Positions 1 through 8,643 of a stretch of DNA of 64,000 nt are shown here, piece by piece (within the stretch, counting starts at the first letter, position 1; each line of letters starts with the position of its first letter). The position numbers were made by a program, and so were the translations under genes. Source of the DNA: JBCCXL01 sp039191605 (lineage in GTDB: Bacteria; Acidobacteriota; Thermoanaerobaculia; Multivoradales; JAHZIX01); NCBI GenBank assembly GCA_039191605.1, contig JBCCXL010000001.1, forward strand, positions 558,001-622,000, in the 5' to 3' direction. Under the pieces are notes generated by a model that was given only the letters and a program-made list of their open reading frames with translations, did no database searches and was not told the DNA's origin.

Positions 1-240
1 CTGGAATCCTTCTCGACCGCAATTCTGGACCCATGGTCCGGGCCTGCCCTTCGAGCCTCCCAGTTGAGCTAACCCAGTCGAACTTCCCTCGTCTCGAGGG
101 TTTCCCTCAGTGGCGGTCCTCATCGAGGCCTCGCTCGGTCGAAGCCTCCACGCCTCCCTCCTGGTCCCTCATTTCTCGCTTCCCACCCCGGGACCCTCGA
201 GCGACCGCCACCCTTCATCGTTGCCCTTGACGGAGAACCC

Positions 241-1629
241 ATGGCCCAAGATACCCGCGACGTTCTGGATCGAATCGACCGCGAGCAGGATCGATTGCTC
301 GAGAACCTGAAGGAATACCTCCGGATTCCCTCAGTTTCTACAGATCCCGCCTATGCGGAAGAGGTCTTGCGCTGCGCCAGCTGGCTCGAAGGTCAGATGA
401 AGAGTGCCGGTCTCGATGCCGAGATCATCGAGACCGAGGGCTATCCCCTGGTCTATGGCGAATGGCTGGGAGCACCGGGGAAGCCGACCATCCTGTTCTA
501 CGGCCATTACGATGTTCAGCCGGTAGATCCGGTGGAGCTCTGGCGCCATGATCCCTTCGAGCCGACGGTGGAAGGGGATCACCTGGTTTGCCGCGGCGCG
601 ACGGACGATAAGGGACAGAGCTTCGCTCACCTCAAGGCGGTGGAGGCGATGCTGGCGGAGCGTGGCTCACTGCCGGTGAACGTCAAATTCGTCGTCGAGG
701 GTGAGGAGGAATCTGGCGGCGAGGCCATCGAGGATTTCGTTCGCCAAGACGCCGGCAAGCGCTTGGGCGCCGACGTGGTGGTGGTTTCCGATAGCGCCAT
801 GTATGCCCCCGGTCAGCCCTCTCTGATCTATGGCCTCAAAGGTCTTTGCTACATGGAGATCAAGGTGGTCGGCCCGAATCGGGACCTTCACTCCGGCACC
901 TTCGGTGGGGCGGTGGCGAATCCCGGAAACGCTCTCGGGCATATCCTCGCGAGTCTTCAGGATCCGAAGACCGGCCGAATCCAGATTCCTGGCTTCTACG
1001 ACCAGGTCCTGCCGCTGGAGGATTGGGAGCGCAAGGAATTCGGCTCCCTCCCCTTCGAGGAAGCAGACTATTGCCGCGAGCTGGGCATCGCCGCGAGCTG
1101 GGGCGAGCAGGGTTACACCACCCAGGAGCGAGCCTGGGCTCGGCCCACTTGCGACGTCAACGGAGTCTTTGGCGGTTACCAGGGCGAGGGCGCCAAGACC
1201 GTGCTCCCCGGCTGGGCTGGTGCCAAGGTTTCGATGCGCCTAGTTCCGAACCAGGATCCGAAAGTCATCGCTGCCGCCTTTGAACAACACGTCAAGGAGG
1301 TCGCTGGACCGGGTATCGAGGTGGAGGTGACCTACATCCACGGGGCGGATCCGGTGCTGGTAGAGACCGAGGGTGAGCTGGTAGAAGCCGCCCTGGACGC
1401 CATGGAAGATGTGTGGGGAGCTCGCCCGGTGCGGGTGCGAGAAGGCGGATCGATTCCTATCGTCTCTACGTTCTCAGAGGTTCTTGGCGTACCCATTCTG
1501 CTGCTGGGATTCGGACTCAAGGACGACCGTCTGCACTCTCCCAACGAGAAATTCAACCTTAGTCACTACTACAATGGCATTCGATCCATTGCTCGACTGC
1601 TGGATCGCAGTGGAGCTACGAAGGAATAA
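241..1629 (+). CDS. M20 family metallopeptidase (dipeptidase)
   Basis: Zinc-dependent exopeptidase of the M20/M28 clan, probably a cytoplasmic dipeptidase that trims small peptides. The 462 residues match the family length. Visible metal-site motifs are YGHYDVQP near residue 82, RGATDDKGQ near 119 and VEGEEESGG near 152, which supply the His, bridging Asp and the Glu-Glu pair. A dimerisation-domain motif with a conserved His (NRDLHSGTFGG) follows at about residue 218, and a late metal-ligand region (DRLHSPNEKF) lies near 433. The ATG has a GGAGA five bases upstream. No signal peptide is seen. Substrate specificity cannot be read from the sequence. Confidence 0.92.
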   Translation: MAQDTRDVLDRIDREQDRLLENLKEYLRIPSVSTDPAYAEEVLRCASWLEGQMKSAGLDAEIIETEGYPLVYGEWLGAPGKPTILFYGHYDVQPVDPVELWRHDPFEPTVEGDHLVCRGATDDKGQSFAHLKAVEAMLAERGSLPVNVKFVVEGEEESGGEAIEDFVRQDAGKRLGADVVVVSDSAMYAPGQPSLIYGLKGLCYMEIKVVGPNRDLHSGTFGGAVANPGNALGHILASLQDPKTGRIQIPGFYDQVLPLEDWERKEFGSLPFEEADYCRELGIAASWGEQGYTTQERAWARPTCDVNGVFGGYQGEGAKTVLPGWAGAKVSMRLVPNQDPKVIAAAFEQHVKEVAGPGIEVEVTYIHGADPVLVETEGELVEAALDAMEDVWGARPVRVREGGSIPIVSTFSEVLGVPILLLGFGLKDDRLHSPNEKFNLSHYYNGIRSIARLLDRSGATKE

Positions 1630-1749
1630 GGCTACGCTCTGATCCGTGGTTCCTCGCCAGCTTTGTGTCGGTGAGGGGCAGCACCTGCGAAGGTCGAGGC
1701 CAAGATCTAACGAAGGGGCGGCGTGTCGCCCACTGGAGATCACGGCCTC

Positions 1750-1797
1750 AAATTCACTGCCTTCGAACTTCATCGCCCTCGAACTTTACTGCCTTCG
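1750..1797. repeat. Degenerate tandem repeat, 3 x 16 bp
   Basis: Three consecutive 16-base units (1750-1765, 1766-1781, 1782-1797), each reading roughly AAnTTnAnTGCCnTCG, lie in the gap before the CYTH gene. They belong to a class of short degenerate tandem repeats seen at many places in the window. Confidence 0.7.
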
Positions 1798-1852
1798 CGG
1801 CAAAGCGGTGCACGGAGCTTAGCTAGGCGGAATGCCAGGAGATTTTGACCCT

Positions 1853-2446
1853 ATGTCCGAGAACAAGAACCCATCCACCGGTGCAGCCAAGGATGAGCGA
1901 TCCATCGAGCGGGAACTGAAATTCTCCGTCGATGGAATCGAGGGGATCCGTGAACGTCTGGTGGAGCTGGAGGCGGAAAGAAAGTCTCCCGGCGCGCCGG
2001 AAGACAACTGGATCTTCGACCGCAACGAGGAGCTGACCGCCGATGGTCGTCTCCTGCGACTGCGCAAAGACGGCGGGGGAGCGGTGCTGACCTACAAAGG
2101 GGCACCGACCTTCGAGAACGGCGTGAAGATCCGAGAGGAGCTGGAGACTCGCCTGGGGAACCTCGATCACATGAGGGATATCCTCTTACGCCTCGGCTAC
2201 GAGCCGACCCGCCGCTATCAAAAGGTGCGGGAAGAGTGGCTCTTGGGCGGCGTGATCATTGCCCTCGATCACACTCCCGTGGGCGATTTCGTGGAATTCG
2301 AAGGCATCGGCGCGGAAACGGTAGCCCGGCGCTGCGGGCTGGCGGTGGAAGACGCCGAGTCCAGGAACTATCTGAAGATCTACGACGACATGCTCAAAGA
2401 GAATCCCGCTCTGCCTCCGGACATGGTTTTCCAGGACGACAACTGA
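1853..2446 (+). CDS. CYTH domain protein (class IV adenylate cyclase/triphosphatase fold)
   Basis: CYTH/triphosphate-tunnel metalloenzyme. The N-terminal ExExK signature appears as ERELK, followed by alternating charged strands typical of the tunnel (LRLRKDGGGAVLTYKG; KIREELE; RRYQKVREEW; DHTPVGDFVEFEG). Family members hydrolyse triphosphates, bind thiamine triphosphate or make cAMP; the substrate here is unknown. The ATG at 1853 was chosen over an in-frame ATG at 1832 because AGGAG at 1837-1841 lies 11 bases before it, whereas the earlier ATG has no usable site. About 197 residues, as expected for a single-domain CYTH protein. Confidence 0.85.
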   Translation: MSENKNPSTGAAKDERSIERELKFSVDGIEGIRERLVELEAERKSPGAPEDNWIFDRNEELTADGRLLRLRKDGGGAVLTYKGAPTFENGVKIREELETRLGNLDHMRDILLRLGYEPTRRYQKVREEWLLGGVIIALDHTPVGDFVEFEGIGAETVARRCGLAVEDAESRNYLKIYDDMLKENPALPPDMVFQDDN

Positions 2447-2540
2447 AGCCCGAAGCTTCCCCTCGCTGCCTACGATTCCGCATGTTTAGACTTCGTACTG
2501 AAGCTCGTTCTTCGACATCGCGCCGCTCTCGGGGGCTTCG

Positions 2541-3599
2541 GTGAAGGGTCTTCGCTTGCGCGCAATGGTGCTGGCAGCGGGCTTCGGCACGCGCCTGCGG
2601 CCTCTCACGCTCAGCGTCCCCAAGCCGCTGCTGCCGGTGGCCGGCGCCGCGGTGACGGCCTACACTCTGAGGCGGCTGGAACAGGCCGGCTGCGAGGTCG
2701 CGGCGATGAATCTCCACTACCTGGGAGAGGCGGTCGAAGAGCATTTTGGTGACCGCTTCGGGGATCTTCCTCTGGTCTACTCCCAGGAGACGGAAATCCT
2801 GGGCACCTTGGGGGCCCTCTCCAAGCTACATCATCTGTGGTCGGGAGCGGATCTCGTGGTGGTGGCCAACGGCGATAGCCTCTGTCGCTGGCCGGTGCAG
2901 AAGCTGGTGCGGCGGCATCTGAAGAGCGGTGCTGCAGCGACCCTCCTGGTCTCTAACCGAGCTGATACACAGCGCTATGGCGGCGGAATCGGTATCGACG
3001 AGGAAGACAACGTCGTCTCCTTCCGGCCTGGGGAGGATCGTCAAGCGGCCAACCGTCGGGCGGTTTTTGCTGGGCTCCACGTCTTTTCTCCCCGTCTCAT
3101 CGAAGACTTGGCGCAGCGGCCGGCGGATTTCGTCAAGGATCTCTACGATCCTCTCCTCGATCAGGGAGAGAAGGTTCTCGCGGTGCCGACCACTCGCGAT
3201 TGGCACGATCTCGGGACCCCACGCCGCTATTTGGATGCGGTGCTGGACTGGGTTCGCGGTCGACGGGCGCGACGCTGGCTACCCGGCCGCCGCGCTCTGA
3301 TCAGCGACGCGGCGCAGATCTCTGCCGAGGCGGAGGTGGCGGATTCCGCTATCGAAGCCGGGGTTCGAATCGAGGCTGGAAGCTCCCTGGACGGCTGTTT
3401 GGTGCTCCCCGGGGCGCATATCGGAGCAGGCTCCCATCTTCGGGACGTGATCATTGGCTTCGATACCGTGATCGCTCCAGAGACCTTCATCGAGCGCCGC
3501 ATGGTCACTCGCCGAACCGCGGGCTATGCCGAAGCTCCCTATGCTTCAATTCTTGGAGACCTGGTCTACTCGCCCCTGGATCCGCCCCCTTCTGCTTAG
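2541..3599 (+). CDS. Sugar-phosphate nucleotidyltransferase with C-terminal beta-helix
   Basis: Transfers a nucleotidyl group to a sugar 1-phosphate. The N-terminal Rossmann-like domain opens with the signature LAAGFGTRLRPLTLSVPKPL (about residues 11-30) and contains VVANGDSL for metal binding near 109. After residue 245 comes a hexapeptide-type tail (ISAEAEVADSAIEAGVRI, then GAHIGAGSHLRDVIIG), suggesting a left-handed beta-helix that may oligomerise or acylate. Closest in layout to GDP-mannose pyrophosphorylase-like and MurU-like enzymes; the exact sugar is not determinable. The GTG at 2541 is assumed; an ATG at 2565 directly before the signature is the alternative. Confidence 0.85.
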   Translation: MKGLRLRAMVLAAGFGTRLRPLTLSVPKPLLPVAGAAVTAYTLRRLEQAGCEVAAMNLHYLGEAVEEHFGDRFGDLPLVYSQETEILGTLGALSKLHHLWSGADLVVVANGDSLCRWPVQKLVRRHLKSGAAATLLVSNRADTQRYGGGIGIDEEDNVVSFRPGEDRQAANRRAVFAGLHVFSPRLIEDLAQRPADFVKDLYDPLLDQGEKVLAVPTTRDWHDLGTPRRYLDAVLDWVRGRRARRWLPGRRALISDAAQISAEAEVADSAIEAGVRIEAGSSLDGCLVLPGAHIGAGSHLRDVIIGFDTVIAPETFIERRMVTRRTAGYAEAPYASILGDLVYSPLDPPPSA

Positions 3600-3659
3600 C
3601 TCGCTAGCTTACGAGTTCATTGGGAGGGGATCTGATCTGAGTCCAGGCCCGTGGCCTTC

Positions 3660-3689
3660 CCAAGACTCTAGGCTCCAAGACTCTAGACT
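3660..3689. repeat. Tandem repeat, 2 x 15 bp
   Basis: Two adjacent units CCAAGACTCTAGGCT and CCAAGACTCTAGACT (one mismatch) lie in the 195-base gap between the nucleotidyltransferase and HAD genes. Same 15-bp period as other repeats in the window. Confidence 0.75.
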
Positions 3690-3794
3690 CAATCTTCTTG
3701 AGCAGATCTCCTTAGGCTACTCCCCTCAGGGGACTCTCCGCCGGATTGCTTCTTCCTCCATCCCCTCTCCTGGAATTCAACAAGAGGTTTTCCC

Positions 3795-4505
3795 TTGTCT
3801 TCTACCCCTTCGCCCTCCATCGGCCTGCCTTACGAGCTCCTGATCTTCGATTGGGATGGCACTCTCATCGACTCCATCGGCTCCATCGTCGCCTGCACCA
3901 TGGCGGCCCTGGACGAGCTGGGCCTAGAACGGCTGCCGGAATCGGCGGTGCGGGCCACCGTCGGCCTCGGTCTCAAGGAAACCATGGATGCCCTTATGCC
4001 GCAGGCGGAAGAAGCATTGCGCAATGAGCTTCGGGAAGCCTACTTTCGGCATTGGGTCGCGACCTACCATGCCCAGCCGATGCTCTTCCCCGGGGTCGAC
4101 GAGGCGCTTACCGAGCTGTCGGAGGCGGGGTATCTGCTCGCGGTAGCGACGGGCAAGAGCCGCCGAGGCCTCGAGCGAGACCTCGATCGGGTGGCCGGCG
4201 GCGAGCTGCGCCGTCATTTTGTCGGTACCCGAACGGTCGACGAGGCGCGCTCGAAGCCAGATCCTCAGATGGTCTTCGATCTTCTGAAGGAGTTGGGAAT
4301 GCGCTCGGATCGATCCTTGATGATCGGCGATACCAGCTACGACCTGCTGATGGCCCGATCTGCCGGGATGGCTTCCCTGGGAGTCACTACCGGATCCCAC
4401 GATCGCGAGGAGCTGAATCGCTACGAGCCGGTGGCCTGCCTGGATGCGGCCACCGAGCTGCCTTCCTGGCTTCGCAGCCTTCCTGTTTCCGCAGGGCAGT
4501 CGTGA
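3795..4505 (+). CDS. HAD-IA hydrolase (phosphoglycolate phosphatase-like)
   Basis: Haloacid dehalogenase-type phosphatase. Motif I is FDWDGTLIDS (about residues 18-27, nucleophile Asp in DWDGT), motif II is AVATGKS near 117, motif III Lys is in RSKPDPQM near 155, and motif IV is MIGDTSYD near 176. An alpha-helical cap between motifs I and II is consistent with subfamily IA (Gph/PpaX-like). The start is a TTG; no ATG or GTG closer to motif I is evident. Likely housekeeping removal of 2-phosphoglycolate or another small phosphate ester; the substrate is inference. Confidence 0.88.
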   Translation: MSSTPSPSIGLPYELLIFDWDGTLIDSIGSIVACTMAALDELGLERLPESAVRATVGLGLKETMDALMPQAEEALRNELREAYFRHWVATYHAQPMLFPGVDEALTELSEAGYLLAVATGKSRRGLERDLDRVAGGELRRHFVGTRTVDEARSKPDPQMVFDLLKELGMRSDRSLMIGDTSYDLLMARSAGMASLGVTTGSHDREELNRYEPVACLDAATELPSWLRSLPVSAGQS

Positions 4506-4607
4506 GCACGGTTGGTACCGGCGACTGAAGCCACCGCGACAAGACACCCTTTCGCGGGAAAAACCCTCGCAGCGATTCTCTCCGTCGATCCGCTGAAGGA
4601 CGATTCG

Positions 4608-5768
4608 CTAGCTTGAGGACGAAGGGGAATCGGCTCCGAAGCCGCCATGATCGGGGATCGGGCAGCGAGCGACGAGCTCGTCGGCCCTCCGCTTGGACTC
4701 CTGGGATTCCCGCTGCGCCGCGGCCTCGTCCCAGGAATCACCTTCGGCGACCCAACCCTTGAGATGGCGCAGGGCGACGTTGGTGAGGGCGTCGAGATGA
4801 TCGGACCGGTCATTGAGGGCCGCGATGTAGCGGAAATGTTCGCCGCCGTTCTCTTCGAAGTACTCGCGGTTTTCTTCGTCGATCTCTTCGATGGTTTCGA
4901 GGCAATCTGCCGAGAAGCCGGGGCAGGCAACGTCCAGGCTCTTCAGGCCACCTTTGGCTAGGGCGGTGATGGTGGCGTCGGTGTAGGGCTTGATCCACTC
5001 TTCCTTGCCGAAGAGGCTTTGGAAGGAAACGACCCATCGATCCTTTTCCAGGCCGAGCTTCTCGGAAACCAGGCGCGCCGTCTTCAGACACTGACAGTGG
5101 TAAGGGTCGCCTCCGAGGAAGTAGCGCTTGGGGATGCCGTGGAAGGAGTAGAGGATCTTCTCCGGCTCCCCTTCTGCGTTCCAGCGCTCCCGGATGCTCG
5201 CCGCCAGGGAATCGATGTAGCCGGGGTGATCGTGGTACGAAGAAACCGTGCGCAGCTCCGGAACCCAGCGCCACTGGGTCAGCTCCTTGGCCAGAGCGTC
5301 GAAGGTGGAGCCGGTGGTGGTGGCGGAATATTGAGGATAGAGGGGCAGCACCAGAATTCGACGGCACCCTTTTTCGGCTAGCTCCTTGAGCCCTTTGGCG
5401 ATGGAGGGATTGCCGTAGCGCATACCGATGGCGACGTGCAGCGGGCTGGAAATGTGCTTACGCAGCCGTGCTTCCACCCCTTCCCCTTGCTTGCGGGTGA
5501 TCACCAGAAGCGGAGAACCTTCGTCGGTCCACACGGAACGATAGGCCTCTGCGCTCTTCTGGGGGCGGGTGTTGAGAATCACCAGATAGAGCAGAGGCAG
5601 CCAAAAGATCCGAGGCAGCTCGATCACTCGTCGATCGGAGAGAAACTCCCTCAAATACCACCAAAGACCCTTGAAGGTGGGTGAGTCCGGGGTTCCCAAG
5701 TTAGTGAGCAAGATGCCCACCGCGGGGATCTCGCCATGCTCAAAATTCTCTTCTCCACGAAATTCCAT
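4608..5768 (-). CDS. hemH: Ferrochelatase
   Basis: Inserts iron into a porphyrin at the end of haem synthesis. The protein begins with the family's LLTNLGTPDSP (residues 20-30). Further on it has IVLPLYPQYSATTTGSTFDA-type sequence near 143 and the signature LYSFHGIPKRYFLGGDPYHCQC near 206, which carries the catalytic His. A second conserved block (DVACPGFSADCLETIEEI) lies near 280. At 386 residues it is slightly longer than bacterial HemH because of a polar, charged C-terminal tail. AGGAG sits five bases before the ATG. It stands alone on the minus strand with no other haem genes nearby. Confidence 0.95.
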   Translation of the reverse strand: MEFRGEENFEHGEIPAVGILLTNLGTPDSPTFKGLWWYLREFLSDRRVIELPRIFWLPLLYLVILNTRPQKSAEAYRSVWTDEGSPLLVITRKQGEGVEARLRKHISSPLHVAIGMRYGNPSIAKGLKELAEKGCRRILVLPLYPQYSATTTGSTFDALAKELTQWRWVPELRTVSSYHDHPGYIDSLAASIRERWNAEGEPEKILYSFHGIPKRYFLGGDPYHCQCLKTARLVSEKLGLEKDRWVVSFQSLFGKEEWIKPYTDATITALAKGGLKSLDVACPGFSADCLETIEEIDEENREYFEENGGEHFRYIAALNDRSDHLDALTNVALRHLKGWVAEGDSWDEAAAQRESQESKRRADELVARCPIPDHGGFGADSPSSSS

Positions 5769-5820
5769 CGAGGCTCCTGGACCTGGCGGCCCAATGGTTA
5801 GGACCGAATCTTGAATTGAG

Positions 5821-6462
5821 ATGAGGGAGCAGCAACTTCCGAAAAAGGCCGCCCACTACCGTAGAGACATTCGTGCAGCGGTGGTCAATCGATGCGGTGT
5901 GGCTCCGATCGCTTCCGGTACCCCGAGAGCTCTACATCTCGAAGAGTCAGGGTCGCCAACTACCGGCAGATTGTTCGGCAGGGTATCATCGGCTTCCGTG
6001 TTTCGATTCTTCGCCCTTTCGCTCCCCGCATTGATCCTGATTCAGGGTCTGGCCCACGTCTTGTGGGGCGCCCTCTCGTGGGCGCCGGACACCGCTCTGC
6101 CGGCGCGCTTTCTGCTCGGCACCTGGGTGCTCGAAAGCTTCGGCCTGATCTTGCTTTTCCTGTTGCTTTCGTCGCGGGGGGGCAATCGCTGGCTGGCGGG
6201 TTTGGGAGCGGCGTGGAGCGCGTGGATCTTTCGCGGTCCTATCTTGGTCTTGACCCTGGTGGGAGCTACCAACCAGGCCCATGAGCCCTGGTGGCGTCTC
6301 AGTCTCGGATGGCTGGTGGTCTACACCGTGGGAGGCCTGCTGCTGGCCCTGCTGTTCACCACCCGTCGTGCCTCGATGCCCCCTCCCGCGCTATCCAGGG
6401 AGCCACAGGAAGTGCAGGAGCCGGAGTCGCCGGGAGAAGCGCTATGGACATCGGAGCCGTGA
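5821..6462 (+). CDS. Hypothetical integral membrane protein
   Basis: Not recognised. Four hydrophobic segments are visible (around residues 61-80, 93-120, 127-150 and 160-183), followed by a polar Pro/Glu-rich tail. The first 59 residues are polar and look unlike a membrane-protein N-terminus. A GTG at 5998, immediately before the first membrane segment, is an alternative start and would leave a 229-base divergent promoter region with hemH. Neither candidate has a strong ribosome-binding site. Confidence 0.6.
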   Translation: MREQQLPKKAAHYRRDIRAAVVNRCGVAPIASGTPRALHLEESGSPTTGRLFGRVSSASVFRFFALSLPALILIQGLAHVLWGALSWAPDTALPARFLLGTWVLESFGLILLFLLLSSRGGNRWLAGLGAAWSAWIFRGPILVLTLVGATNQAHEPWWRLSLGWLVVYTVGGLLLALLFTTRRASMPPPALSREPQEVQEPESPGEALWTSEP

Positions 6463-6532
6463 GCTTAACGTCGCTTTTGGCAGCTATCTCTAGCCCTAGC
6501 GGCGCAAATTCTCGGAGATTCTGAGAACCTCG

Positions 6533-7594
6533 GTGCGCATCCTTTCCGTCCAGCGCGCGCTGCCGGATCACGCCTACGACCAGGCGACCTTGTTGCAGCA
6601 TCTTCAGGAGCTTTGGGGAGAGCGCTTCCACAATCCCCAGCGTCTCCAGCGCCTCCACTCCAACGTCTTGGTGGGTGGGCGTCGCCTGGCGCTGGAGGCG
6701 GAGGAATACCGCCAGCTGGATACCTTCGGCAAGGCCAACGACGCGTGGATTCGGGAAGCGGAAATTCTAGGGGAGCGCGCCCTCGACGGCGCATTGCAGC
6801 GGGCGCAGCTGCCGGCGGATCAGCTCCGTGCGCTGACCTTCGTCTCGGTCACCGGCGTGGCTACCCCCTCCGTCGATGCGCGCCTGGTGGATCGAATGGG
6901 GCTGGCGCCTAACATCAAGCGTACGCCGATCTTTGGCCTTGGCTGCGTCGCCGGTGCCGCCGGGCTCGCTCGAGTTTCTGATTATTTGCGGGCCTTCCCG
7001 ACCCATTGCGCCGCGCTGCTTTCCGTGGAGCTTTGCTCCCTCACTCTGCAGCAGGGGGATTTTTCTGTCGCGAATCTTATCGCCACGGGCCTCTTCGGCG
7101 ACGGCGCGGCGGCGGTGGTGCTGGCGGGAGAGGATCATCCGGCGGCGAAACAGAGCCGCGGTCCTCGGGTCGTTGCGACCCGGTCCAGCTTCTATCCCGG
7201 CACCCAGGACGTGATGGGCTGGAAGATTTCCGAACAGGGATTTCAGGTGGTGCTCTCTCCAGACGTGCCGGAGATGGCTCGCCATCATCTCGCGCGGGAC
7301 GTGGATTCCTTCCTCCGCGATCACGATCTCGAGCGCTCGGATATCCGCCACTGGATCTGTCATACCGGAGGGCCGAAGGTGCTCAGCGCCATGGAGGAGG
7401 CTTTGGAGCTCCCCTCCGATGCCCTGGAGCTGAGCTGGCGCAGCCTGAAAGAAGTCGGCAACCTCTCTTCGGCATCGGTGCTGCTGGTGCTGGAAGAGAC
7501 GCTGGAAAGGGCGTCGGCGCAAGAAGCGTCCTGGGGCCTACTCTTAGCCATGGGGCCTGGCTTCTGTTCGGAGCTGGTGCTTCTGAGATGGTGA
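6533..7594 (+). CDS. Type III polyketide synthase (chalcone/alkylresorcinol synthase-like)
   Basis: Homodimeric thiolase-fold ketosynthase that extends a starter with malonyl-CoA and cyclises the product. The catalytic triad is visible: Cys138 in GLGCVAGAAG, His277 in ICHTGGPK and Asn310 in GNLSSAS. The C-terminal GPG loop is present as AMGPGFCSELVLL. The length of 353 residues is normal for bacterial members. It begins a five-gene operon with a methyltransferase, an ACP, an acyl-AMP ligase and an FAD oxidoreductase. That context suggests long-chain alkylresorcinol or alkylpyrone phenolic lipids primed by a fatty acid. Start GTG. Confidence 0.92.
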   Translation: MRILSVQRALPDHAYDQATLLQHLQELWGERFHNPQRLQRLHSNVLVGGRRLALEAEEYRQLDTFGKANDAWIREAEILGERALDGALQRAQLPADQLRALTFVSVTGVATPSVDARLVDRMGLAPNIKRTPIFGLGCVAGAAGLARVSDYLRAFPTHCAALLSVELCSLTLQQGDFSVANLIATGLFGDGAAAVVLAGEDHPAAKQSRGPRVVATRSSFYPGTQDVMGWKISEQGFQVVLSPDVPEMARHHLARDVDSFLRDHDLERSDIRHWICHTGGPKVLSAMEEALELPSDALELSWRSLKEVGNLSSASVLLVLEETLERASAQEASWGLLLAMGPGFCSELVLLRW

Positions 7595-7656
7595 GCCTGG
7601 GCTTCGCTAAGCCCTCCTCTCACCTCCATCGACTCATCCCTTGATACCCTGCCCTG

Positions 7657-8292
7657 GTGACAAGCTCCCTCCTTGGTCTCGATACTCGCTGGTGGTACAC
7701 CGCGCTGGTGGCGCTGGTGGCGCTGCAGCGCCTCGCTGAGCTGCGAGTCGCCAAGCGCAATACGAGGCGTCTGCTAGCTCGAGGTGGGGTCGAGGTGGGG
7801 GCCGGCCACTACCCCTTCATGGTCGTGTTGCACACGGTTTTTCTGTTCGCGGCGGTAGCGGAGCCTTGGTTATTCTCTAGGCCCTGGAACCCGGGTCTGG
7901 CGCTAGTAGCCTTCATTATGCTGCTTCTTTCGGCAGGCCTGCGCTGGTGGGTGATCCGCACGCTGGACGGTCGATGGACGACTCGAGTGATCTACGTATC
8001 GGATTGGGAGCCGGTAACCGCCGGCCCTTACCGTTACCTTCGGCATCCCAATTACCTGGCTGTGGTGACCGAGATCTTGGTCCTGCCGCTGGTTCACGGA
8101 GCCTGGCTCACGGCGATGGTCGCGTCGCTGCTCAACGCTTGGCTGCTGCGAGTACGGATCGCCGCGGAGGAGAAAGCGTTGCGGGACCACTGCGACCCAC
8201 GGGATGTTCTAGCCCAGAGGCCGAGGATGCTTCCCCTGAGAGGCTCGCTCCCGGGGCAAGCTCCGCCAGAGCCATCAAAGACCCACGAGTAA
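7657..8292 (+). CDS. Isoprenylcysteine carboxyl methyltransferase-family protein
   Basis: Membrane methyltransferase of the ICMT/phospholipid methyltransferase superfamily. Several membrane spans (about residues 9-25, 54-70, 78-100 and 140-165) precede and surround the SAM-binding signature GPYRYLRHPNYLAV at about 122-135, with a conserved acidic residue pair (AAEEKAL) near 172. In known type III PKS operons (e.g. Streptomyces srsA-srsB) the partner methyltransferase of this family O-methylates the alkylresorcinol, so the same role is inferred. Start GTG, 62 bases after the PKS stop. Confidence 0.85.
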   Translation: MTSSLLGLDTRWWYTALVALVALQRLAELRVAKRNTRRLLARGGVEVGAGHYPFMVVLHTVFLFAAVAEPWLFSRPWNPGLALVAFIMLLLSAGLRWWVIRTLDGRWTTRVIYVSDWEPVTAGPYRYLRHPNYLAVVTEILVLPLVHGAWLTAMVASLLNAWLLRVRIAAEEKALRDHCDPRDVLAQRPRMLPLRGSLPGQAPPEPSKTHE

Positions 8293-8298
8293 GGAATC

Positions 8299-8643
8299 AT
8301 GACCACTGATTCACCGCCTGCTGCTGCCGAGGCTCCTGCTGCAGAGCCAGAACCCCGCTCCGGGAAAGCGATTTGCTCCCGCCCGCAGGTTTTGGCTGGC
8401 ATCGCGGCGGTGAGCCGGGAGCATCTGGATTTTCGTCAGCCCCTCTCGGAGGACCTGCGCCTCGTCGAGGATCTGGGTCTGGACTCGATGCGCGCCTTCA
8501 CCCTCGCCGCAGAGGTGGAGAATCACTTCAAGATCATGCTCAGCGAGGAAGATGAGGATCAGCTGGTGACCGTCGGCGACCTGGTGCAGGTCGTGATCGC
8601 CCGACTCGAGTCCGTCGCTGGCGAGGTAGAAGAAAGCTCGTGA
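8299..8643 (+). CDS. Acyl carrier protein
   Basis: Stand-alone carrier protein whose phosphopantetheine site is Ser63 in DLGLDSMRAF. The four-helix ACP pattern spans roughly residues 28-105, preceded by an Ala/Pro/Glu-rich N-terminal extension of about 25 residues. It lies six bases after the methyltransferase and overlaps the following acyl-AMP ligase start, so it is probably the acceptor to which the ligase loads a fatty acid before transfer to the type III PKS. Confidence 0.9.
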   Translation: MTTDSPPAAAEAPAAEPEPRSGKAICSRPQVLAGIAAVSREHLDFRQPLSEDLRLVEDLGLDSMRAFTLAAEVENHFKIMLSEEDEDQLVTVGDLVQVVIARLESVAGEVEESS